Part shown: in pieces, positions 20,535-31,400 of the stretch
Numbering within the stretch: position 1 is the first letter of the stretch
Layout of the letters: each line of letters begins with the position of its first letter
Assembly: GCA_949358305.1 (NCBI GenBank)
Contig: OX442319.1
Span: forward strand, 10,416,001 to 10,480,000
DNA length: 64,000 nucleotides
Origin: Strigamia acuminata
Taxonomy: Eukaryota; Arthropoda; Chilopoda; Geophilomorpha; Linotaeniidae
Direction of reading: 5' to 3'
Notes under the pieces: generated by a model
Seen by the model: only the letters and a program-made list of their open reading frames with translations
The model's database searches: none
Told to the model about the DNA's origin: nothing
Made by a program: the position numbers and the translations under genes

Positions 20535-20864
20535 AATCACTAATTAATAACATTTCAGACAGGGTGTAAATAGTTATCCTAAAGCAGAGTAACTTTATTG
20601 GTTGTTAAATGATACTAAATCATTCCCTACATTGTAATAAATCATTGTTAACCTACTGTTCATAATTTTTTGAACCTAGGTATTTTTTCATTTTAGTTGA
20701 TTACGAGAGAAAATTAAAAGTTTCCATTTTCAAAAGCACGGTTTCCTGGTTATTTTGATGTAAAAAAACGATTGGAATAGGTTAGAAAACCATAAAATGA
20801 CAGATCATTTCAAAACGTACAAATCCCATTTGTTCATAATTTTTTGTGCCGCACCTTATTCATA

Positions 20865-21055
20865 TTCAGAGGAACAATTTATGGGTTTCCTTCCAATTCA
20901 CGCGTCAAATGGAAATATTATCCGTTCCATAAGATTTTAAATACGAAAGACACATCTAATGCACTACATTGCCATAAATAAGGCTGAGCGTTGAATGAAG
21001 TGTGGGGACTGGAAGCGTTAATTACTTAATTCCTCTTTGCGATCCATTCTGGTCG
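20865..21055 (-). pseudogene. N-terminal relic of a family A gene (2 of 3)
   Basis: Same relic as at 18060-18255, with an additional deletion removing the IKTAAN-coding part (CATAAATAAGGCTGAGCG) and a small insertion near the start codon. Confidence 0.75.
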
Positions 21056-21409
21056 GTGGTTCAGCAGATTTGTAAATAAAATATTGAAATAAAGAAAAAT
21101 TATTTGAGAAAGTAATAAATTTTTCATTCTCAAATAATAAAGCGCCCCTACAGGATCTGTTATTCATGTTTCGACAGAATTCTCCACGTAATCTCTACAG
21201 AAATTCTGTGGAAATAACACAGATATTTCCACAGAAATTTTGTGGGAATAACCATTACGTGTTATTTCAAAAGAAATTCGGAAGGAAATGATTATCAATT
21301 TCGTAATCTACAACAAGTTACATTTTATGAATGATTTTATTTTTATTAATTTGATTCAACAAATAGTTAATTCGTACATAAATAAAAAGTCAAAATAAAA
21401 AAATTGAAA

Positions 21410-22651
21410 TTAGAAGACGAATGTTAACGGTTTCTTTGGTATTGGTATATACGATAAAATCAAGTTTTTGACACTCAGAGGCAATTCTTTTAGTGTCAAC
21501 AAAGCGACACACCGATGTTCGTGCATTGCGTACGACATCGTGGTATAATCAAATTTATTGCGCATATCCGAATTCATAAAATATTGTCTCACCTTGTACG
21601 AAGCATTAGTCCATATATCAACCAAACACACTTTGTATCTCTCGTCTTGACGATTTCTCAAGATTTGTTTCGCCGTCAGTAACATTAAATGTCGATATTC
21701 GTCAAAACGTAGACTTACACGTAGAAGACGATTGAGCACACTTACGAACAGATCCACGTACACCAAATCTTGAATGCAACTTTTTAATATAAATCCTCTT
21801 AATCGAAAATTTGAAAAATAAATATTCAGTTGTTCCTCATTCAACAGCAAAAGTAATAAGCAAAAGCAGCGACGACGTCTGCTGAATAACTCAGTTGTGA
21901 TAATTTCTAACAAGTTTTGGTAACGATTCGATTTAAAATATTCATTTCTCTCATGGTTTGTAAATCTCGACCACATGCACTTTACCGCGCTTTCGTTGTC
22001 ACGAATTAAGAATGTAGAAATCAAGTCGTACTTTCTGTCAGTGGTATTTCGTTCGTTTTGTAGGAAATCGACCCAAAATGCTCCGTGTCGTAGGACATCG
22101 TCCCAAAAATACATTTTTGGACCGGGCACTCTGATCTCACGTAAACACTTCTGCCGGGTCACTGCAACTGCATCTTTCACACAATAGGAGTAAGAAATTT
22201 TGCATCTTTCATTCGGAGCGAATTTTTCACCGAGTGTAGACAAAACTCGAGCCGTTTCTGTCCAATCGATTTTCCCGCGCGATGTCCACTTCACGTATTT
22301 CATGCAGTCGACCGTTTTAAGCAAACTGAAATCGACCTCGTAATCATCGGTGAAAACGCAGTGTAACATGGTCAGCCAATGAAGTATTTCCTCTCCTGTG
22401 AATCGGACAATTTCAAGTAGCGGAGGCTGGAAAATTGGCGGTATAATCAAAGCGCACACTTTTTTGCAAATTGTATCCTCAATTTTTGCCAAAATGTCGT
22501 TTAAACGGTAAAGATTATTCCCACAAGAATTGTCAATTAACAGTTTCGATACATCCGACACACTACAATCCCAGAAGTTAGTAGCAGTTTTGATCAAGGC
22601 TAAGCGTTCGAGTGTGGGGAATGAAAGCTTAAATTCGTTATTACGATCCAT
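21410..22651 (-). CDS. Family A protein, intact copy
   Basis: 413 residues, single exon, start MDRNNEFKLSFPTLERLAL. All family blocks are present: CKKVCALIIPPIFQPPLLEI, CMKYVKWTSRGKID, one WDDVLRHGAFW unit, YDLISTFLIRDNESAVKCMW, CFCLLLLLLNEEQLNIYF, YVDLFVSVLNRLLRV, YKVCLVDIWTNASYKVRQYF, and the ending PKKPLTFVF. It is very close to the gene at 18447 apart from the repeat number. A conserved upstream motif lies at 22716-22735, and flanking DNA at about 22770-23290 is shared with other copies. Function unknown; no enzyme motif recognised. Confidence 0.82.
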   Translation of the reverse strand: MDRNNEFKLSFPTLERLALIKTATNFWDCSVSDVSKLLIDNSCGNNLYRLNDILAKIEDTICKKVCALIIPPIFQPPLLEIVRFTGEEILHWLTMLHCVFTDDYEVDFSLLKTVDCMKYVKWTSRGKIDWTETARVLSTLGEKFAPNERCKISYSYCVKDAVAVTRQKCLREIRVPGPKMYFWDDVLRHGAFWVDFLQNERNTTDRKYDLISTFLIRDNESAVKCMWSRFTNHERNEYFKSNRYQNLLEIITTELFSRRRRCFCLLLLLLNEEQLNIYFSNFRLRGFILKSCIQDLVYVDLFVSVLNRLLRVSLRFDEYRHLMLLTAKQILRNRQDERYKVCLVDIWTNASYKVRQYFMNSDMRNKFDYTTMSYAMHEHRCVALLTLKELPLSVKNLILSYIPIPKKPLTFVF

Positions 22652-22769
22652 CGTGGTCGGTGGTCTAGCAGATCTGGACGTGTCTGGAACACGTGATAGA
22701 AAGTGTTACGACAGTGGCGCCACACGTGGTTTATTCCGTTACAACGCTACTGCGAAGCCAAGTGGCAGC

Positions 22770-23290
22770 AGATGAAAAGTTATTTTTAATATTCGTCTAA
22801 ATTCCAAAATTGGTGCTTATTTGGTTTGTTGTCAGTCGCAGTGTGATAAGGGAACAACAAAACATGTTTAACTGCTATTCCAAACAAGCTTTGTAGTGTT
22901 TCTATGTTTATTGCAATTTAAGCAGCCGTTAAACAACTTTTGTTGTTCAAAATGACTATCTAAAATGCCCATGTAGTTAATTATACTTATGAAAGTTATG
23001 TGCTGATATCATTGTTATAGTGCGCGCTACTGTATATACTGTTGGTATGACAACAGCTGTTCGCTTTCTATTGTGCCAAAGATGGAGTAATACTAAACTT
23101 ATTTATTCATATATCTTATTTCTGATAAAACTGCGCATTTAGACAAGAAGATAAACCAGACTAAAAAGAGGTGAATAAGATTTGTTTTAAATGAAAACAT
23201 GAATGTTTTTTTTTAGTTAATTAATTCTATTTTGTTGTTATTAATGTTTCTCTAATTTTCTAAATGTAGAATGAACGAAAAACAAGAAAT
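22770..23290. repeat. Duplicated 5' flank of family A genes, copy 3
   Basis: Follows 9590-10245 and 11570-12200 with more substitutions, ending near CTAAATGTAGAATGAACGAA. The rest of the gap to 23925 shows no gene. Confidence 0.8.
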
Positions 23291-23929
23291 ACAAAACATT
23301 TGCCAAGTTTTGCCGATTTATTTTATGTGTTGCAAGTCCACTTGTTATTTTATTCGTTCATTTTGATTGAATTAAACGAATTTAATGTGATTGTTTTTGT
23401 TTAGAATAAATTCAAATAAAATTACCAATTCAGTTCTTGAACGGTAATTTGAATGAGGCGTCGATTCTCTCTGTCATTTGTAATTTTACAGTGAGTTTTC
23501 AGTCATGAAGGAAAAAATATCTTTGCGTTGCCGGAACGAAGGGCAATTTGCACCCAGAAATCATCGGCGGGCATGAAAACTTGTGGCAATTAGATAAGCT
23601 AATTTGAATTTGTCTGCAAATCTCATAATCCAGTTATTAATTTACGATACATATGGCTGCAAAATGCTGATCCCACGACACAGCCGAACGAAAAAAAAGG
23701 AAAATTTGTTTTGCCTTTCCATTTTCTAATTAAATAAAAAAAATTGACACTTAAAAATATATTTCTGTTCATTTTTTAGATCTCAAAAGCTGTGCATCAC
23801 CTTTTATGATGCAGAGTGACTTGGTTGAGTTATAATAATAAAACCAAAAAGAACAAGCAGTATATGGGGAGCATTCGGGGTCCTTCTGGGAGCATTCGGA
23901 AAGCCTTCTGGGAACCCTAAAAGAAATCC

Positions 23930-24128
23930 CCAAAAGTCCCCCAAGGAAAATTACCAAGGATCCCCCAAGGGAAATTACCAAGGATCCCCCAAGGGAAATT
24001 ACCAAGGATCCCCCAAGGGAAATTACCAAGGATCCCCCAAGGGAAATTATCAAGGGTCCCCCAAGGAAAATTACCAAGAGTCACCCAAGGAAAATTATCA
24101 AGGGTCCCCCAAGGAAAATTATCAAGGG
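23930..24128. repeat. 24-bp minisatellite, about eight units
   Basis: Unit on the plus strand: AAATTACCAAGGATCCCCCA followed by AGGG. Each unit keeps the reading frame open (SLGGSLVI on the minus strand). It abuts the 11-bp array. Confidence 0.93.
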
Positions 24129-24133
24129 AGAAA

Positions 24134-24522
24134 TTTGGGAGAAATTTGGGAGAAATCCGGGAGAAATCCGAGAGAAATCCGGGAGAAATCCGGGAGAAAT
24201 CCGGGAGAAATCCGGGAGAAATCCGGGAGAAATCCGGGAGAAATCCGGGAGAAATCCGGGAGAAATCCGGGAGAAATCCGGGAGAAATCCGGGAGAAATC
24301 CGGGAGAAATCCGGGAGAAATCCGGGAGAAATCCGGGAGAAATCCGGGAGAAATCCGGGAGAAATCCGGGAGAAATCCGGGAGAAATCCGGGAGAAATCC
24401 GGGAGAAATCCGGGAGAAATCCGGGAGAAATCCGGGAGAAATCCGGGAGAAATCCGGGAGAAATCCGGGAGAAATCCGGGAAAAATCCGGGAAAAATCCG
24501 GGAAAAATCCGGGAGAAATCCG
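24134..24522. repeat. 11-bp minisatellite, about 35 units
   Basis: Unit GAGAAATCCGG repeated almost perfectly, with TTTGG variants at the left edge and AAAAATCCGG variants at the right. Because 11 is not a multiple of three and the unit has no stop in any frame, both strands stay open over the array. This creates long spurious ORFs (PGFLPDFSRIS on minus, GEIREKSGRNP on plus). Confidence 0.95.
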
Positions 24523-24524
24523 TA

Positions 24525-24762
24525 CTTCAAACCGAGGTTGGCCGAGTACTTCAAGTATCGCAATACTCTCTTCGCTGCAGTCCAGTGTGTTGCGGTAAAG
24601 CAGGTATTGTACTGACGCGTTTACGGTGTATGCAATGTCGGGTCGAGTGCAGACGGGGAGGTACATTAATGATCCGATCAAGTTTTGGTAAGGATATTCA
24701 TTCGGGTCCAATTTCTTTTCATCTGTTCCGTCCTCGTTTTTCTTGTTCTTTTGTAGCGCCAC
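24525..24762 (-). pseudogene. Ty1/copia pol fragment (end of RT to RNase H)
   Basis: Minus-strand reading contains YPYQNLIGSLMYLPVCTRPD followed by IAYTVNASVQYLLY. This is the conserved copia segment between reverse transcriptase and RNase H. It ends abruptly in the 11-bp minisatellite on one side and in family flank DNA on the other. It is a fragment with no LTR nearby. Confidence 0.85.
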
Positions 24763-24920
24763 ATGTGTGAAATTGAATTATTCCTTTAAAGCCAAGGAGC
24801 TGCTGATGAGAATTTATTTGTAATATTTATTCATATTCAGAGGAAAAATTTATGGGTTTCCTTCCAATTCACGCATCAAATGGAAATATTATATACTAAA
24901 GACACATCTAATGCACTAGA

Positions 24921-25212
24921 GTACAGCTCCTTTTCATAAGTTTAGAAACTAATTTAAAAATAGCTAACATCCAACTTTAGAGCTGCAAAACCAAGAATTG
25001 AAAGCAGTTATCAACCCGATTTTTCTACAGTGTTGTAAAATGGTTCAAAATGAAGTAATTAAGCTAAAAAGTATTCTGTGAGAAGCTTTATTTTTTTTTT
25101 CGCGACTAGGTTTAAAATTAACACTCGTTTCATAAGTTTAGAAAATGGTCAAAACCGTTTCATAAGTTTAGAAAATTTGTTCTGAAAACGTTAAATTCGT
25201 GCAAATTACGTA
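24921..25212. mobile_element. Likely TA-flanked insertion in a family relic
   Basis: Compared with the equivalent relic at about 18165, about 290 extra bases lie between GCACTA and CATTGCC. TA is found at both borders, as expected of Tc1/mariner insertion. The motif TTTCATAAGTTTAGAAA occurs near the left end and twice near the right end (about 25127 and 25160) as direct copies. Clear terminal inverted repeats were not found, so the class is tentative. Confidence 0.5.
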
Positions 25213-25310
25213 CATTGCCATAAATTAGCAGCAGTTTTGATCAAGGTGAGCGTTGAATGAAGTGTGGATGTGGGACTGAAAGCGTTAATTCGTCTTTGCG
25301 ATCCATTCTG
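25213..25310 (-). pseudogene. N-terminal relic of a family A gene (3 of 3)
   Basis: Reads MDRKDELTLSVPHPHFIQ on the minus strand from about 25303. Homology to the relics at 18060 and 20865 extends left to about 24825, with the TA-flanked insertion interrupting it. Confidence 0.7.
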
Positions 25311-25675
25311 GTCGGTGGTTCAGCAGATTTGTAAATAAAATATTGAACTAAAGAAAATTTATTTGAGAAATTAATAAATTTTTCATTATTATCAAATAAT
25401 AAATCGCCTTTACACAGATGTTTCGACAGAAATCTCCACGTAATCTCTACAGAAATTCTGTGGAATTCCCACAGAAATTTTATGAGAATAACCACGTGTT
25501 AATTCAAAAGAAATACTGAAGGAAATGATTATTAATTTCGTAATCTACAACAGAATGCTTCACAACATGTAACATTTTATAAATGACTTTATTTTTATTA
25601 ATTTGATTCAACAAATAGTTAATTCGTGCATAAATAAAAAGTCAAAATAAAAAATCGAAATAAGGAGACGAATGT

Positions 25676-26890
25676 TTACAGTTTCTTTGGTATATACGAT
25701 AAAATCAAGTTTCTAACATTCATAGGCAATTCGTTTAGTATCAACAAAGATACACACAGATGTTTTTGCACTGTGTACGGCATCGTGGTATATTCAAATG
25801 TATATATATCCGAATTTATAAAATATTGTCTCACCTTGTACGAAGCATTAGTCCATATATCTACCAAACACACTTTGTATCTCTCGTCTTGACGATTTCT
25901 CAAGATTTGTTTCGCCGTCAGAAACATTAAATCTCGGTATTCGACAAAGCCTAGACTTACATGAAGACGATTAAACACACTTACGAACAGGTCCACGTAC
26001 ACCCAATCTTGAATGCAACTTTTTAATATAAATCCTCTTAATCGAACATTTGAAAAATAAATATTCAGTTGTTCCTCATTCAACAGCAAAAGTAATAAGC
26101 AAAAGCAGCGACGACGTGTGCTGAATAACTCAGATGTGATAATTTCTAACAAGCTTTGGTAACGAGTCGATGTCAAATATCCATTTCTCTCATGGTTTGT
26201 AAATCTCGACCACATGCACTTTACTGCGCTTTCGTCGTAACGAAGTAAGAATGTAGAAATCAAGTCGTACTTTCTGGAAGTGGTATTTCGTTTGTTTTGT
26301 AGGACATCGACCCAAAATGCTCCGTACCGTTCGACATCGTCCCTAGAATTCCTGTTTTGACCGGGCACTCTGATCTCACGTAAACACTTGTGCCGGGTCA
26401 CTGCAACTGCATCTTTCACACAATAGGAGTAAGAAATCTTGCATCTTTCATTCGGAGCGAATTTTTCACCGAGTGTAGACAAAACTCGAGCCGTTACTGT
26501 CCAATCGATTTTTCCGCGCGATGTCCACTTCACGTATTTCATGCAGTCGACCGTTTTAAGCAAATTGAAATCGACCTCGTAATCATCGGTGAAAACACAG
26601 TGTAACATGGTCAGCCAATGAAGTATTTCCTCTCCTGTAAATCGGACAATTTCAAGTAGCGGAGGCTGGAAAATTGGCGGTAAAACCAAAGCACACACTT
26701 TTTTGCAAATTGTTTCCTCAATTTTTGTCCAAATGTCGTTTAAACGGAAAAGATTATTCCCACATGAATTGTCAATTAAGAGTTTCGATACATCCGATAC
26801 ACTACAATCCCAGAAGTTAGTAGCAGTTTTGATCAAGGCTAAGCGTTTGAGTGTGAGCAATGGAAGCTTAAATTCATTATTACGATCCAT
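25676..26890 (-). CDS. Family A protein, intact copy, divergent from a family B gene
   Basis: 404 residues, single exon, start MDRNNEFKLPLLTLKRLAL. Same block order as the copies at 18447 and 21410: CMKYVKWTSRGKID, RDDVERYGAFWVDVL, YDLISTFLLRYDESAVKCMW, DWVYVDLFVSVFNRLHV and YKVCLVDIWTNASYKVRQYF, ending LSYIPKKL. It is transcribed away from the plus-strand gene starting at 27166. The 275-bp gap between them contains motifs found upstream of other copies. No known domain is recognised. Confidence 0.82.
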   Translation of the reverse strand: MDRNNEFKLPLLTLKRLALIKTATNFWDCSVSDVSKLLIDNSCGNNLFRLNDIWTKIEETICKKVCALVLPPIFQPPLLEIVRFTGEEILHWLTMLHCVFTDDYEVDFNLLKTVDCMKYVKWTSRGKIDWTVTARVLSTLGEKFAPNERCKISYSYCVKDAVAVTRHKCLREIRVPGQNRNSRDDVERYGAFWVDVLQNKRNTTSRKYDLISTFLLRYDESAVKCMWSRFTNHERNGYLTSTRYQSLLEIITSELFSTRRRCFCLLLLLLNEEQLNIYFSNVRLRGFILKSCIQDWVYVDLFVSVFNRLHVSLGFVEYRDLMFLTAKQILRNRQDERYKVCLVDIWTNASYKVRQYFINSDIYTFEYTTMPYTVQKHLCVSLLILNELPMNVRNLILSYIPKKL

Positions 26891-27165
26891 CGTGGTCGGT
26901 ATGATCTAGCAGATCTGGACGTGGTAGAAAGTGTTACGACAGTGGCGCCACACGTGGTTTATGTTGGAAATAAATTTGGCCACGACACGAATGGTTGTAT
27001 TGAAATGTAACAAGTGATTTTATTCAGATTAAACAATATAATACTGATCGCTGATTGGATCCCTCCATCCCGCGCGCTCTGCACGTTCATTTAAGCAGCG
27101 TGAAGTAAAGATTAATCAAATTAATTGTTTGAATCCACGCTTCTACAAGTACAGTGGATCGGAAC
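26891..27165. promoter_or_regulatory. Probable bidirectional promoter between family A and family B genes
   Basis: Contains the family A motif GGCGCCACACGTGGTTTAT (26944-26962) and a CCAAT-type block GATTGGATCCCTC followed by GCGCGCTCTGCACGTTCATT (27052-27096). The second block also occurs upstream of the family A gene at 18447 (19918-19980), where no family B partner remains. Confidence 0.5.
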
Positions 27166-28299
27166 ATGCAAATTACACTTTCAGCCCCACTGCTCGAACG
27201 TGCAGCATTAGTCAAAACTGCCACAACTTTATGGAAAAGTCACAATTTGTATTCCATATTGGACAAGTTTTATATCTTTGATGTGAACGTTCTCATCGTC
27301 AAGTGGGTCGCCGTTGCGGACGACATTTGTAAAAACGTGGACAACAAATTTACTTTGCCACTAACTTTAAAAGATTCGTTGATTAAAATTGTCAAATCGA
27401 CTGGGAACGAACTACGCCAATGGCTAATGACGTACAGTGATTTCGATGTCATTAACACGACGGACTGCTTAAAATACGTCGAGTGGACGGCGCACGGCAA
27501 AATCGATTGTGCCAAAACAGTTCGAGCGCTGTTGACAATCGATGGTAAATTCAGTTTAAACGAGAGATACGAAATTGCCACCGCGTTTTGTCTCCAAGAC
27601 CAAATCGAAATTTTGTGGCAACAGTTTCCCGAGCAAATTGGCTTCGGTGAATTAAAAACATTTTGGACCGCTGTCGTCAAGCACGAAGCAATTCACACAG
27701 ACACCAAGTTCGTGTTGTTAGAGTTGTTTATGATTCGCAACAACGAAAGTGCAATAACATACGCGTGGTCGTCACTATTTACGAACGAAGAAAGAAACGA
27801 ATTTCTGAATTCGCACGAATTCTCAAAATTGGTTTTATTTCCCTCGCGCAAACCATTCTCCCAATGCTTTTTCTTCTTACGAATGAACGAAGAGCAACAG
27901 GATGTTTATTTGTCTAAATTCGGATTAGAAGCGATATTAGAAGAATCTGTGCGGGATTGGGTCTACCTGGAGTTGTTCGTGAAAATAGTTAATCGTGTTC
28001 GTGAACAGCTAGATTTTAACGAATTTCGAGATGTAATTCTTCAAACGGCGTTACTAATTTTTAGAAATCGCCAAGATCTCGCATACAAAGCGTGTTTCTC
28101 AGACTTATGGACGAATGCTTCGTCCGAATTCAGGCTAAATTTTTTAGATTTCGAAATTGATAATCGTTTCCAGTGCACTATAATGCTACATATGGCTCGA
28201 GATCATTTGAATACTGCTTTAATGCTCAAGGATTTGTCCGTAGAGGTTAAAAACAAATTTTTACTTGCTAAGTCTAACCCTGTAAAATATTTTTGTTAA
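27166..28299 (+). CDS. Family B protein, intact copy
   Basis: 377 residues from the ATG at 27166 (MQITLSAPLLERAALVKTAT), the start shared with the copies at 42703, 51089 and 53003. The four codons before it read VDRN, apparently a remnant of the MDRN start of family A with ATG changed to GTG. Blocks: LKYVEWTAHGKIDCAKTVR, LNERYEIATAFCLQDQIEI, a YAWSSLFTNEERNEFLNS segment, WVYLELFVKIVNRVREQLDF, YKACFSDLWTNASSEFR, and LSVEVKNKF near the end. An AATAAA lies at about 28315. Family B is homologous to family A along its length. Function unknown. Confidence 0.82.
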   Translation: MQITLSAPLLERAALVKTATTLWKSHNLYSILDKFYIFDVNVLIVKWVAVADDICKNVDNKFTLPLTLKDSLIKIVKSTGNELRQWLMTYSDFDVINTTDCLKYVEWTAHGKIDCAKTVRALLTIDGKFSLNERYEIATAFCLQDQIEILWQQFPEQIGFGELKTFWTAVVKHEAIHTDTKFVLLELFMIRNNESAITYAWSSLFTNEERNEFLNSHEFSKLVLFPSRKPFSQCFFFLRMNEEQQDVYLSKFGLEAILEESVRDWVYLELFVKIVNRVREQLDFNEFRDVILQTALLIFRNRQDLAYKACFSDLWTNASSEFRLNFLDFEIDNRFQCTIMLHMARDHLNTALMLKDLSVEVKNKFLLAKSNPVKYFC

Positions 28300-28351
28300 A
28301 AGATGTAATTACAAAATAAATAAATAATATTATTTTACAAAGAAAAAACCT

Positions 28352-28357
28352 TTTATT
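28352..28357 (-). terminator. Poly(A) signal of TAF1
   Basis: AATAAA on the minus strand, 57 bases after the TAF1 stop codon. The convergent family B gene ends only about 115 bases away. Confidence 0.6.
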
Positions 28358-28413
28358 TCAAAAATATATTCGTAAATTTATGTACAAAAAAGTGAGACAG
28401 ACATTAATTAAAA

Positions 28414-31400
28414 TTACAATTCATCGTCTTCCGATTCCGACATTAACAGATCGTCGACGATGTTGCCGACGCTCGCATCGGCCACCTCCGTTGCCCGCTG
28501 CTGCAAACCTGTGCCGCCATCACCAAATAAAAACGCGGACGGTTCATAATTTTCATCCACGTCAATATTGCTGCCGTCATCCGATGCGGAGCTATTATCC
28601 GGAGTGATCTGCAGATCTGCAACATCGACGTAAACGTTAAAATAAAATCAACACAAAAATTCTAATCCGACTCTTACCTTCGATGAGAACGTTGATCTCG
28701 TCGTCGTGTGACGGGAAGTGCACTTCTGAATTCTCCTCACCTCCGACGTCGATGAAAGCATCGTCGACAACTCCGACGTCGATAAAAGCACCGATGTCGA
28801 TGGAAGAAGCTACGTCGTCGCAAACGATGTCGACGGAAGCTTCGTCGTCACCAACGACGTCGATGGAAGATTCGTCGTCGGTCTCTTGACGCTTGAAAAA
28901 AAAAATCAATAAAAATCAACTTTATGTCATTTTAGATAAAAAATAAATTTTTAAGCACAAAAACAATCGTTTTTAAGCCTAAAAACGGCTCAAAATGCAG
29001 TTTTTAAGCCTAAAAACGGCTCAAAGTGCAGTTTTTAAGCCTAAAAACGGCTCAAAATGCAGTTTTTAAGCCTAAAAACGGCTCAAAATGCAGTTTTTAA
29101 GCTTAAAAACGGCTCAAAATGCAGTTTTTAAGCCTAAAAACGGCTCAAAATGCAGTTTTTAAGCCTAAAAACGGCTCAAAATAAAATTTCCAACACAAAA
29201 CGCGACCTTTACAGTCGCAAAAATACAATTTTCATGCAGAATCTTTCAGTTACCGATTGGCTTTCATCGTCGTTCGTTCCCGTCACGATCGATTCGTTTT
29301 CACCGTCATCGAGAGTCCTTCGGATGCCTCCTTCAAACGCCCGCAATTGTTCGTCAAATTGCACATAAACGGCCGTTTTCGCCACGTCGTATATCTCCTT
29401 CGCCTTGATCGTGATCGCGTGGCCCTTTCCGTTGTACTCGACGCTGCACCGGTGCATCAGGTCAACGTCGTTCAAAAACTCGACTCGGTTGCGATATTTG
29501 TGCGCCTTGATGTTTCTCGTGATCGTTTCGAGGTCCATGGGATGTCGGACGATGTCGTAGTAGTCCTTGACGCGCTTCTTCTCGACGGGGTGGTGGAATG
29601 GACGCGAGTCGGCCACCATTTTGAGCGTCTCGCGCACCAATCGCTCGAGAATGAACGACAGACCCACCTGGTCGTCGTCGTCTAACAGCGGGTTGATGGT
29701 TTTTTCGATGCGCATGAGGTTCGCCTCGTGGTCGGCGAAGCGACGCAAGCAAAGGTCGAGCATCGAGCGCGCGATGACAGTGAGGGGGCTCAGGGCGCCG
29801 TTGTATAAAGTGCTGTTCTCGACCATTTGGTTCACGTCGAACAGGAATTCCTCCCGCGATCGGTAGGTTGTGCGTCTCAAATTGTCGCGCATCGTCTGCA
29901 GGTCCATCGGCCGCGAAACGATGTTATAGTAGTCGGTGACCATTCTGGCGCTGACGGGCGCTAAGAATGGCTGCGTCTGCAAGAAAAATAAAAGCAAAAT
30001 TGTAAGTTTTAGATGAAAAATAGTTGAAAATAGTCATTTTTAGACGTAAAAAGCCTAAAAATGACCATTTTTAGATGAAAAAAAGCCCAAAAATGGTCAT
30101 TTTTAGATGAAAAAAGCCTAAAAATGGTCATTTTTAGATGAAAAAAGCCTAAAAATGGTCATTTTTAGATGAAAAAAGCCTAAAAATGGTCATTTTTAGA
30201 TGAAAAAAGCCTAAAAATGGTCATTTTTAGATGAAAAAAGCCTAAAAATTATCATTTTCCAATGAAAAAGCCTAAAAATGGTCATTTTTAGTTGAAAAAA
30301 GCCTAAAAATGATCATTTTCCAATGATAAAGCCTAAAAATGATCATTTTTAGATGAAAAAAAGCCTAAAAATGGTCATTATTCAATGCGAGGTCGGTTTC
30401 AATGACTTACATTCGGCAGATCCCTCATCTCGTTGAGAATTCCGACGAAAATGGTGGAAAGGTCGTTGACCGGGTCCGTTCTCCTGCGGTTGGCCGATTT
30501 GCGCGGCCGTTTGAGATAATCGCAATCGACCGGCGCCGCTTGCCGCCTCGCCTTCACGACGGGCCGCTTGGGGAACTTGAGCACGAGCGACTTGCGCCTC
30601 AACTCGTCCGCGCGCATCACCAGCTGCTTGGAGACGACCAACTTGGTCCCCTCCACCTTCACCAGATCCCCCGCTTCCTCCTCCACCTCCTCCGTCACGG
30701 CCACCGACGCGGGCGGAATCAGCGACTGACTGCTCCCGTCGTACGCCGGACAGCTCCTATTCGTGCGCATGTGTCCCACTCCCCCGCACGCGCCGCACCG
30801 AAGCTTCAGCTCGGGTTTCTCCTTGCGCGTCCGCTTGGTGGACGGCGGTGCCGGGCAGAGACGATCGCGCGCCTCGTTCCTGCGCAGACGTCGCAGTTGT
30901 TCCTGAATCCGCCGGATCTCCTTGCGCATTTCCTCCTTCTGCTGCTCGTTCGGCGCCAAAAAGTGTTGCCTGAAACGCGAAAAATCGATTAATTCGTGGA
31001 TTAAATGTGAAGAAATATTTTTTTTTTACAAGACGGCGGGGTCCGTGGCGGTCTTGACGCGCAGGTAGGTGTCGATGACGGAGGGTGTGCGAATCGTTTC
31101 GTTTCGGACGTATTCTTGGCCGTCCGGGCTGCGAAACGTGCGGTAGATTTTGAGGGTGCGGTTGCTTTGGGGGACGGCAGCAGCGGATTTGTTGGTTTTT
31201 TTTGGGAGGGGTTTTGATGTGGGATCTTTGGGGTCCTCCATCAACATCTTGTGGAGTTCGAGACGTTCGATTTCTTCGAGTTCGTACGATAATTGGGCAG
31301 TGGTTGTTCGCTCGGCTATTAGGTCGTCGATGTTTTTGGCCATGGCTTCCACCTCCATGTCGTCGTCGGAGCTGCAGCTGATTTCGGAGGGAAGTGTTTC

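Noticed and set aside
24135-24770. Long plus-strand ORF of GEIREKSGRNP repeats
   Set aside because: It is a by-product of the 11-bp minisatellite, which has no stop in any frame; nothing outside the array supports a gene.
27154-27165. Use of GTG at 27154 as start of the family B gene
   Set aside because: Other family B copies start at the ATG equivalent to 27166; GTG is not a usual animal start. The four codons are kept as a relic of the family A start.
29257-30992. Plus-strand ORFs of 142 and 196 codons opposite TAF1 exons 18 and 19
   Set aside because: They are antisense shadows of the bromodomain and zinc-knuckle exons, whose minus-strand reading is clearly TAF1.
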